From Alistipes sp. (GTDB taxonomy: Bacteria > Bacteroidota > Bacteroidia > Bacteroidales > Rikenellaceae), in assembly GCA_017391665.1 (NCBI GenBank), contig JAFOXS010000278.1, forward strand, positions 1 through 5,572: a stretch of DNA of 5,572 nucleotides, read 5' to 3'. A model generated the notes under the pieces. It was not told the DNA's origin and searched no databases. It saw only the letters and a list, made by a program, of their open reading frames with translations. The position numbers were made by a program, and so were the translations under genes. Of the stretch, positions 1 through 5,572 are shown piece after piece (the stretch's first letter is position 1; each line of letters begins with the position of its first letter).

Positions 1-2192
1 ATATTACCATTCTCCAACATCCAGGTGTCGGCATCCACATCCCAGTAGCGAAGGCTCTCAACGGGAATCTCGATAGTAACCTGCTGAGTCTGACCAGCAG
101 CAACGTTTACACGCTGGAAGGCCTTGAGCTCCTTCACGGGCCACTCAACCTTTGCATCCAGACGCTTAACATATACCTGTGCCACCTCGTCAGCTGCCAT
201 CTCTCCGTTGTTTGTAAGGTTGAACGTAAGCTTAATCACGTCGTTTGCACGATACTTAGCCTTATTGGCCTGCAAGTCAGAGTACTCGAAATCGACGTAT
301 GACAAGCCGTGACCGAAAGCGTACATCACGGGCACCTGCTTGGTGTCGAACCAACGGTAACCAACATACTGACCCTCAGTGTAGTGTGCATCGGGAGCAG
401 GACGCTGACGACGACGCTGACCACCTGTGATATCGTCGCGGTGCGCAGCTGCAAATACGTCAGTACCTGCATCAACCTTCTGCGGGAAGTTACCCATAGC
501 ATATGCGGGCGAATCCTCCAGCTTCACGGGGAAGGTGAAAGGCAACTTACCAGAAGGAGCGATGTTACCATAGAGAATGTCAGCCAAAGCGTGACCACCC
601 TCCAGACCGTTCCACCAGCCCTGAACGATAGCCTTTGAGTACTTCTCCAAAACCTGCAAGTCGCAAGGACCACCAGAGATGATTACGCTCACGATGTTGG
701 GATTAACCGCAGCCAAAGCCTCTACGATCTGCTCCTGACCCAAAGGAAGCTTGATATCCTTACGGTCGCTACCCTCGGTCTCGATATACTTGTTTGTACC
801 GCAGAAGAAGAGAACTACATCAGCATCCTTGGCAGCAGCTACGGCCTCAGCCAGCAGTGTTGCATCGGGAGCCTCATCGATAGCCATGGCAAACTCCTTG
901 GGATCGGCATCACGCATCATGCGGGCAAACATACCAAGGAAGTTCTTGTATGCGGGCGTGTATGTAATCTCGAAGTTGTTGTTTGAACGGTTCTGCAAGC
1001 CCTGCAAAGGAGTAATCTCGTAGGGAGTCTTCACACCGGCACCCATACCACCTGCAGCAGTTGTAGCAACGGCATTGCGACCGATAACGGCAATCTTCTT
1101 AACCTTATCACTCTTCAAAGGCAGCACGCCACCCTCATTCTTCAGAAGCACAACCGACTTAGCCGCAACGTTATACGCAGTCTGACGGCTTGCGGGCTGT
1201 GAAGTCTGCACGGTGTTGGCCACATCCTCGGGGATAGGCTCAATGGCAAAGCGCAGACGCAGGATCTCACGCACGCGATCGTTTACGATCTCCTCCGAGA
1301 GACGACCTGCACGGATAGAGTCAATCAGAGGCTGACCCAGATAGTTATCACCCGTCATCTGCACGTTCAGACCACCCAGAGCTGCACCCATAGTGCTGTG
1401 AGTACCACCCCAATCCGATACGGTCATACCCTTGAAACCCCAGTCGCCACGCAGAATCTCGTTGTTGAGCACGAAGTTCTCGGTACCGTAGTAGCCATTT
1501 ACCTTATTATAAGCGGGCATCACGGACATTGCACCACCCTTCACGACAGCATCCTCAAAGGGCTTGAGGTAGATCTCACGCATCGTACGCTCATCGACGA
1601 TAACATTAACCGTACCACGGTTAGTCTCCTGATTATTCAGAGCATAGTGCTTAACGCAAGCTGCTGTACCTGCATCCTGCATACCCAGTGTGTACTGCAC
1701 TGCGAGTGCTGCCGCAAGGATAGGATCCTCCGAAAAATACTCGTAGGTACGACCACCCACGGGCAGACGCTGGATGTTGATTGCAGGGCCCAACATAATA
1801 TCCTTACCACGCAGACGAGCCTCCACACCGATACCATTACCGTAGTCGTAAGCCAGCTCGGGCGACCACGTAGCGGCCAGAGCCGAACCTGTGGGGAAGT
1901 AAGTTGCAGAGTCCAGTGACCAGCCCTTGGGACGGAATCCATCGGCAACCTCCTCACGCACACCGAAAGGACCATCGGCATACTTAATATCCTGAATACC
2001 AAGACGAGGCACACCCTCCGACGACATAATGGTCTTGCTGTGCATCATCTCTACCTTCTCTTCGAGCGTCATCTGAGCGATGATCTCGTTGATCTCCTTG
2101 TCGTGGATCGTCAGACGATCCTGCAATGACTGAGGCTGTGAGCATGAAAAGCCCAGAGCGCACGCAGCGACAAATAGAATTACGCGTTTCAT
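1..2192 (-). CDS. Glycoside hydrolase family 3 beta-glucosidase-like enzyme, exported, 3' end cut by the window edge
   Basis: The frame reads without interruption from the ATG at 2192 to the left edge (730 full codons). GH3 enzymes remove terminal, usually beta-linked, sugars from oligosaccharides by a retaining mechanism. The N-terminal (alpha/beta)8 domain (about residues 35-320) shows ADGPFG with D73, GRTYEYFSEDP with R148, VKHYALNNQE with K181-H182, and TVSDWGG, whose D260 is the expected nucleophile. The second domain (about 345-635) shows YIETEGSDR; E471 aligns with the family acid/base, with E473 as alternative. It ends near FGHGLSY (626-632). A fibronectin III-like domain follows (about 655 on), ending at WMLENGN, so probably only some 15-40 residues are missing. 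Residues 1-17 (MKRVILFVAACALGFSC) form a short export signal; C17 could be lipidated, although GFSC is a poor lipobox. A PA14 insert is absent. A basic loop (QRRRQR, 592-597) precedes YVGYRW. Exact substrate (glucoside, xyloside or other) cannot be read from sequence; family assignment is very secure. Confidence 0.95.
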   Translation of the reverse strand, partial: MKRVILFVAACALGFSCSQPQSLQDRLTIHDKEINEIIAQMTLEEKVEMMHSKTIMSSEGVPRLGIQDIKYADGPFGVREEVADGFRPKGWSLDSATYFPTGSALAATWSPELAYDYGNGIGVEARLRGKDIMLGPAINIQRLPVGGRTYEYFSEDPILAAALAVQYTLGMQDAGTAACVKHYALNNQETNRGTVNVIVDERTMREIYLKPFEDAVVKGGAMSVMPAYNKVNGYYGTENFVLNNEILRGDWGFKGMTVSDWGGTHSTMGAALGGLNVQMTGDNYLGQPLIDSIRAGRLSEEIVNDRVREILRLRFAIEPIPEDVANTVQTSQPASRQTAYNVAAKSVVLLKNEGGVLPLKSDKVKKIAVIGRNAVATTAAGGMGAGVKTPYEITPLQGLQNRSNNNFEITYTPAYKNFLGMFARMMRDADPKEFAMAIDEAPDATLLAEAVAAAKDADVVLFFCGTNKYIETEGSDRKDIKLPLGQEQIVEALAAVNPNIVSVIISGGPCDLQVLEKYSKAIVQGWWNGLEGGHALADILYGNIAPSGKLPFTFPVKLEDSPAYAMGNFPQKVDAGTDVFAAAHRDDITGGQRRRQRPAPDAHYTEGQYVGYRWFDTKQVPVMYAFGHGLSYVDFEYSDLQANKAKYRANDVIKLTFNLTNNGEMAADEVAQVYVKRLDAKVEWPVKELKAFQRVNVAAGQTQQVTIEIPVESLRYWDVDADTWMLENGN

Positions 2193-2246
2193 AGTAGTTG
2201 ATTGTAAGTTTATTAATGTGTGTAAATATATCAAAATATACATCCG

Positions 2247-2254
2247 CAAAATTA
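2247..2254 (-). promoter_or_regulatory. Candidate -7 promoter box of the GH3 gene
   Basis: On the minus strand this reads TAATTTTG, an exact match to the Bacteroidota sigma-ABfr -7 consensus TAnnTTTG. It lies about 55 bases upstream of the GH3 ATG, giving an expected start of transcription near 2240 and a leader of roughly 48 nt. No convincing TTTG -33 box is visible 17-23 bases further upstream, so the call rests on the -7 match and its position. No Shine-Dalgarno motif precedes the ATG; the leader is A/T-rich, as is usual in this phylum. Confidence 0.5.
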
Positions 2255-2412
2255 CAAATAATAGTTAAATATGGTAACATTTTGACCACTAAAATCGACA
2301 TTTTCGCACAAACAACTCTACTCGCCCCCATTTTTCGGGAAGATTTACCCCAAAGAGCAATATAAAAGAAGATTCTATGCGTTGCGGAGTGCCATTTTCC
2401 GCGAAAAAATAC

Positions 2413-2420
2413 TAATTTTG
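2413..2420 (+). promoter_or_regulatory. Candidate -7 promoter box of argS
   Basis: The sequence TAATTTTG matches the Bacteroidota -7 consensus TAnnTTTG exactly and is identical to the octamer found for the divergent GH3 gene. Transcription would start near 2426-2428, leaving a leader of about 33-35 nt before the argS ATG. The -33 position (around 2388-2391, AGTG) fits TTTG only in its last two bases, so the upstream element is weak or absent. The stretch just before the ATG (2441-2460) is A-rich without a Shine-Dalgarno motif. Confidence 0.55.
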
Positions 2421-2430
2421 TGCACAAAAT
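2415..2430. promoter_or_regulatory. Perfect 16-bp palindrome overlapping the argS -7 box; possible operator
   Basis: ATTTTGTGCACAAAAT is its own reverse complement over all 16 bases, centred between 2422 and 2423. It covers six of the eight bases of the candidate argS -7 box and the expected transcription start. Perfect symmetry with no spacer is typical of a site for a dimeric DNA-binding protein, and a protein bound here would block the promoter. The regulator is unknown. Chance occurrence in AT-rich DNA is possible, so function is only inferred. Confidence 0.35.
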
Positions 2431-2460
2431 ATTTTTACCGGAAATAATTACACAAAAAAT

Positions 2461-4239
2461 ATGAATACCGAAAGCTTTATTTCGCAAATTGTAGCCTCAT
2501 CGGTTGAGGCATTGTACGGAGCAGTTAACCCCGCACAGATCCAGATCCAAAAGACCCGCAAGGAGTTCGAGGGCGACTACACTCTCGTCACCTTCCCTCT
2601 TCTCAAGGCAAGCCGCAAGTCACCCGAGGCAACGGCTACCGAGATTGGCGAGCACATCGTTGCCAGCTGCGAGCAGATCAGCTCATTCAACGTAATCAAG
2701 GGTTTTTTGAACCTCTCTATCGCCCCCGCATTCTGGCTGGAGCGCTTTGCCGAGATGGCCGCTGACGAGAACTTTGGCATGGCTGCAGACTCTGGTCGCA
2801 CAGTGATGGTTGAGTACTCATCACCCAACACCAACAAGCCCCTGCACCTGGGTCATATCCGCAACAACCTTCTGGGTTACTCCGTGGCACAAATTCTGAA
2901 GGCTAACGGTCACAACGTTATCAAGGTAAATCTGGTGAACGATCGAGGTATTCACATCTGCAAATCGATGCTCGCATGGAAGCTCTACGGCAATGGCGAG
3001 ACTCCCGCTTCATCGGGCATGAAGGGCGACCACTTGGTAGGTAAGTACTATGTCGAGTTCGACAAGCACTACAAGGCTCAGATCAAGGAGCTCGTAGAGG
3101 GCGGCATGAGCGAGGATGAGGCAAAGAAGAGCGCCCCCATCATTCTTCAGGCACAGGAGATGCTGCGCAAGTGGGAGGCCAAGGACGAGGAGGTGTATGA
3201 GTTGTGGCAGACCATGAACGGCTGGGTTTACGATGGATTCGATGTGACATACAAGGCTTTGGGTGTAGATTTCGACAAGGTATATTACGAGTCACAGACC
3301 TACCTTTTGGGTAAGAGCCTTGTGCAGGATGGTCTGAACAAGGGCGTATTCTACCGCCGCGAGGATGGTTCGGTATGGATCAACCTGGAGGCCGACGGTC
3401 TGGACGAGAAGCTGTTGCTGCGTGGCGACGGCACATCGGTATATATGACACAGGATCTGGGTACTGCGCTGAGCCGCTTCGAGGAGAACAAACTCGACGA
3501 CATGATCTATGTCGTTGGTAACGAGCAGAACTACCACTTCCAGGTATTGAAGCTGGTATTGAAGAAGTTGGGCTACGAGTGGAGCGACAACATCTACCAC
3601 CTCTCTTACGGTATGGTTGAGCTTCCCGAGGGTAAGATGAAGTCACGTGAGGGTACCGTAGTTGATGCCGACGACCTGATTGCCGACATGGTTGATACTG
3701 CCCGCGAGATGTCATCAGAGTTGGGCAAGCTGGACGGCTGCTCGGAGGAGGAGGCTAACGCTATATGCACTATGGTAGGTCTTGGTGCGCTCAAGTACTT
3801 TATCCTCAAAGTTGACCCCAAGAAGACTATGTTGTTTGACCCCAAGGAGTCTATCGACTTCAACGGCAACACAGGTCCTTTTATTCAGTACACACATGCC
3901 CGCATCTGCTCAGTTCTGCGTAAGGCCGACGAGCAGGGTATCGACTATAAGTCACACGCAAACAGCGAGTTGCTTGCAGAGGAGGCCGAGATCATCAAGT
4001 CACTCTGCGATTTCCCCGCAGTAATCTCTTCGGCTGGCGACAACTTCTCGCCCTCGATCATTGCAGCCTACGCCTACGATCTGGCAAAGACCTTCAACGG
4101 CTACTACCACGACCACTCAATCCTGCGCGAGGAGAATGAGGAGAAGCGCCGTATGCGTCTGCAGTTGGCAGCCGAGGTGGCACGCACAATTCGCAAGGCA
4201 ATGAAACTACTGGGCATCGATGTTCCCGAGCGCATGTAA
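2461..4239 (+). CDS. argS: Arginyl-tRNA synthetase (class I aminoacyl-tRNA synthetase)
   Basis: This cytoplasmic enzyme attaches arginine to tRNA-Arg using ATP, and family members need the tRNA present to activate the amino acid. The 592-residue product has the usual length and all domains. An N-terminal ArgRS-specific (Add1) domain occupies about residues 5-90. The Rossmann catalytic core carries SSPNTNKPLHLGH, with the HIGH signature as H129-L-G-H132, and the KMSKS-equivalent loop GKMKSREG (K392-R396). The helical DALR anticodon-binding domain covers about 470-592 and starts at FIQYTHARI (474-482). The protein ends in LLGIDVPERM, a common ArgRS terminus. The ATG at 2461 is preferred because it leaves a full N-terminal domain and lies about 35 bases after a -7 promoter box. 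The gene diverges from the GH3 gene, converges on fmt, and appears to be transcribed alone, ending at the hairpin terminator at 4258-4290. No frameshift or missing key residue was seen. Confidence 0.98.
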   Translation: MNTESFISQIVASSVEALYGAVNPAQIQIQKTRKEFEGDYTLVTFPLLKASRKSPEATATEIGEHIVASCEQISSFNVIKGFLNLSIAPAFWLERFAEMAADENFGMAADSGRTVMVEYSSPNTNKPLHLGHIRNNLLGYSVAQILKANGHNVIKVNLVNDRGIHICKSMLAWKLYGNGETPASSGMKGDHLVGKYYVEFDKHYKAQIKELVEGGMSEDEAKKSAPIILQAQEMLRKWEAKDEEVYELWQTMNGWVYDGFDVTYKALGVDFDKVYYESQTYLLGKSLVQDGLNKGVFYRREDGSVWINLEADGLDEKLLLRGDGTSVYMTQDLGTALSRFEENKLDDMIYVVGNEQNYHFQVLKLVLKKLGYEWSDNIYHLSYGMVELPEGKMKSREGTVVDADDLIADMVDTAREMSSELGKLDGCSEEEANAICTMVGLGALKYFILKVDPKKTMLFDPKESIDFNGNTGPFIQYTHARICSVLRKADEQGIDYKSHANSELLAEEAEIIKSLCDFPAVISSAGDNFSPSIIAAYAYDLAKTFNGYYHDHSILREENEEKRRMRLQLAAEVARTIRKAMKLLGIDVPERM

Positions 4240-4257
4240 TTCAATATGCCAAACAAA

Positions 4258-4290
4258 AAAAAGCCTGCACAATCCAAGTGCAGGCTTTTT
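4258..4290. terminator. Bidirectional rho-independent terminator between argS and fmt
   Basis: A perfect 13-bp stem (AAAAAGCCTGCAC at 4258-4270, pairing with GTGCAGGCTTTTT at 4278-4290) closes a 7-base loop (AATCCAA). An A-tract on the left (4255-4262) and a T-tract on the right (4286-4290, then ATTTTT) give a U-run in the transcript in either direction. It starts 18 bases after the argS stop and ends 17 bases from the fmt stop, so it can serve both convergent genes. Confidence 0.9.
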
Positions 4291-4306
4291 ATTTTTCTAT
4301 TTTATA

Positions 4307-5272
4307 CTACGCAAACGTATAATCCTCAATATTACGCAATCCAAGCAGCAGATCGCGTGTAGCCATACGGCGCTTGCCGGCAACCTGCAGCTCGTGAATC
4401 TCCACCCAGCCGTCGGCACATGCCACCTTCAGGCTACCCTTGCCATCCGAGTACACCGCACCTGCGCTCTGGCTATGCTGCGCCGCAGCGAATGTCGCAC
4501 GGAAAATCTTGGCTGAGCCCTGCTCCTTGCCTTCAATAAACATAGGTGTCCACGCAGCAGGATATGGCGACAGACCGCGTACAAAGTTCACTATGCGGCG
4601 ACCCTCCCACGACCAGTCGATGCGACAATCCTCCTTGAAGATTTTTGGTGCAGGCTTCAGCGTTGACTCGTCGATATGCATCTGCTCAGTAGCGGTATAG
4701 TCGCCTGCAGCAATACGCTCAACCGTATCAACCACCAGATCGCAACCGCTCACCATCAGCTTATCATACATCGTGCCCACGGTGTCATCCTCGCCGATAG
4801 GCATCTCCATCTGACCGATAATAGCACCCTTATCTATCTCATGATTGAGCAAAAAGGTGGTAATACCTGTCTTCTGCTCGCCATTGATCACAGCCCAGTT
4901 AATAGGCGCTGCACCACGATACTGGGGCAGCAGCGACGCATGCAGGTTGAAGGTTCCATATTTTGGCATTGCCCAGATAATCTCGGGCAACATACGGAAC
5001 GCAATGACAATACCCAGATCGGGTTGCAACTCGCGCATAGCCTCCACAAAGGCCTCATCGCGCAGACGCTCAGGCTGTAGGATCGGCAGACGCAACTCCT
5101 TGGCTGCCAGCTTAACATCGCTCTCGTGCAACTTCTGACCACGTCCTGCGGGCTTATCGGGTGTTGTAACCACCGCCACAATGTTATACCCCTCATCCAC
5201 CAGGCGACGCAACGACGCCACGGCGAACTCGGGAGTACCCATAAATACTATTCTTAAATCTTTTCCTGTCAT
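4307..5272 (-). CDS. fmt: Methionyl-tRNA formyltransferase
   Basis: The enzyme transfers a formyl group from 10-formyltetrahydrofolate to Met-tRNA-fMet in the cytoplasm, marking the initiator tRNA for translation initiation. The product of 321 residues is complete and of normal length (the E. coli enzyme has about 315). The N-terminal formyltransferase domain (about 6-185) opens with RIVFMGTPEFAV, contains TTPDKPAGRGQ (36-46, the loop that contacts the tRNA acceptor stem in the family), and carries NLHASLLPQYRGAAPI. N109, H111 and D147 match the catalytic Asn, His and Asp. The smaller C-terminal tRNA-binding domain (about 210-315) includes IDWSWEGRRIVNFVRGLSPYPAAWTP. The start is well fixed: the ATG overlaps the upstream permease stop as TAATG and lies six residues before the first conserved strand. 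This indicates one operon with translational coupling. Transcription ends at the shared hairpin beyond the TAG stop. Confidence 0.98.
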   Translation of the reverse strand: MTGKDLRIVFMGTPEFAVASLRRLVDEGYNIVAVVTTPDKPAGRGQKLHESDVKLAAKELRLPILQPERLRDEAFVEAMRELQPDLGIVIAFRMLPEIIWAMPKYGTFNLHASLLPQYRGAAPINWAVINGEQKTGITTFLLNHEIDKGAIIGQMEMPIGEDDTVGTMYDKLMVSGCDLVVDTVERIAAGDYTATEQMHIDESTLKPAPKIFKEDCRIDWSWEGRRIVNFVRGLSPYPAAWTPMFIEGKEQGSAKIFRATFAAAQHSQSAGAVYSDGKGSLKVACADGWVEIHELQVAGKRRMATRDLLLGLRNIEDYTFA

Positions 5273-5572
5273 TACACTGTTTTTTTCTTTAATCTGCGCT
5301 CACGCAATTTATTAACTGCCGACTGCACCACGCGCCACGCCGCCGACTGCGCTATGAATCGACGCACGGGGCCTACAACGGGCTCTATCTTTGCCTTGAA
5401 TTGCTGGTACTTAATCCAATACCAATCCGTATCAAGCAGCGACGAGTCATTCGTAGCCTTGATAAGCAGATAGATGGCTATGGGTGAGAGCACTATGGAG
5501 GATATCCACATACCCATCACGGCACTCCACTGCCCCTCGACCGAAGCCTTCTCGCCCGTAAGCATGATGATA
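5272..5572 (-). CDS. LptF/LptG (YjgP/YjgQ) family permease, C-terminal fragment
   Basis: The frame is open at the right window edge and ends in TAA at 5272-5274, giving 99 visible residues; the Met at 5565 is internal, not a start. LptF/LptG proteins are inner-membrane subunits of the LptBFG transporter that extracts lipopolysaccharide and passes it to the Lpt bridge. The fragment begins in the typical family C-terminus: GEKASVEGQWSAVMGMWISSIVLSPIAIYLLIKATNDSS, with a conserved GEK...G segment, one final transmembrane helix (about residues 16-37) and the short polar NDSS motif. It is followed by a basic tail of about 50 residues ending in RERRLKKKTV. Bacteroidota often encode fused or paralogous LptF/LptG-type permeases, so F versus G is not decided here. 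The stop overlaps the fmt start by one base. Family assignment from this short piece is likely but not certain. Confidence 0.75.
   Translation of the reverse strand, partial: IIMLTGEKASVEGQWSAVMGMWISSIVLSPIAIYLLIKATNDSSLLDTDWYWIKYQQFKAKIEPVVGPVRRFIAQSAAWRVVQSAVNKLRERRLKKKTV

Noticed and set aside
1398..1919. A 173-codon open frame on the plus strand opposite the GH3 gene
   Set aside because: It lies wholly antisense to a clear GH3 coding sequence with catalytic motifs, shows no recognisable domain, and is explained by codon bias on the opposite strand. The same holds for the other long frames opposite or shifted within GH3, argS and fmt.
2221..2242. Imperfect inverted repeat TGTA...TACA in the GH3 leader
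   Set aside because: Only the four outer base pairs match well and the inner part is interrupted, as expected by chance in AT-rich DNA.
2395..2407. Small hairpin TTTTC-CGC-GAAAA upstream of argS
   Set aside because: The stem is only 5 bp and A/T-rich with a 3-base loop, and it lies upstream of the predicted transcription start. It is too weak to call a terminator or regulatory RNA element.
2193..2460. Possible riboswitch, T-box or small RNA in the 268-bp divergent gap
   Set aside because: The predicted leaders are only about 35 and 48 nt long, no conserved T-box or riboswitch core is visible, and no hairpin followed by a T-run lies in the gap.
1984..2487. A minus-strand frame spanning the intergenic region and overlapping both the argS and GH3 starts
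   Set aside because: Its translation turns from Cys/Ile/Phe-rich sequence of AT-rich noncoding DNA into an out-of-frame shadow of GH3. It has no promoter of its own and no recognisable domain, and it crosses both divergent promoters.
5272..5565. Reading the right-edge frame as a complete 97-residue small membrane protein starting at 5565
   Set aside because: The frame continues open upstream of that ATG to the window edge, and the residues match the C-terminal end of LptF/LptG permeases, so it is a truncated view of a longer gene.

Overview
The window reads as ordinary chromosomal DNA from a member of the Bacteroidota, most likely order Bacteroidales. Supporting signs are two TAnnTTTG-type -7 promoter boxes, A-rich leaders without Shine-Dalgarno motifs, the HLGH/KMKSR form of arginyl-tRNA synthetase, the FRMLP form of methionyl-tRNA formyltransferase, and a GH3 beta-glucosidase of the kind common in gut Bacteroidales. 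Genus cannot be fixed from this sequence.

Layout, left to right. (1) Positions 1-2192, minus strand: a long glycoside hydrolase family 3 gene (beta-glucosidase/exo-glycosidase) with an N-terminal export signal. It runs off the left edge, with 730 codons visible and probably only the last few tens missing. (2) Positions 2193-2460: an AT-rich divergent intergenic region of 268 bp. It holds one candidate promoter for each flanking gene, both with the same -7 octamer TAATTTTG. A perfect 16-bp palindrome overlaps the argS-side -7 box. (3) Positions 2461-4239, plus strand: complete argS, 592 aa. (4) Positions 4240-4306: a short convergent gap with a perfect 13-bp-stem hairpin flanked by A- and T-tracts, able to terminate transcription from both sides. 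(5) Positions 4307-5272, minus strand: complete fmt, 321 aa. (6) Positions 5272-5572, minus strand: the C-terminal end of an LptF/LptG (YjgP/YjgQ) family permease, whose TAA stop overlaps the fmt ATG by one base (TAATG). The permease and fmt therefore appear to be in one operon with coupled translation.

Functionally, argS and fmt both serve translation: charging of tRNA-Arg and formylation of initiator Met-tRNA. The permease belongs to lipopolysaccharide export, and the GH3 enzyme to periplasmic or envelope glycan breakdown. The genes look like neighbours rather than one pathway. I found no CRISPR array, mobile element, RNA gene, broken gene or unrecognised coding region. The palindrome at the argS promoter is the feature most worth a second look, and I do not see an undescribed system here.
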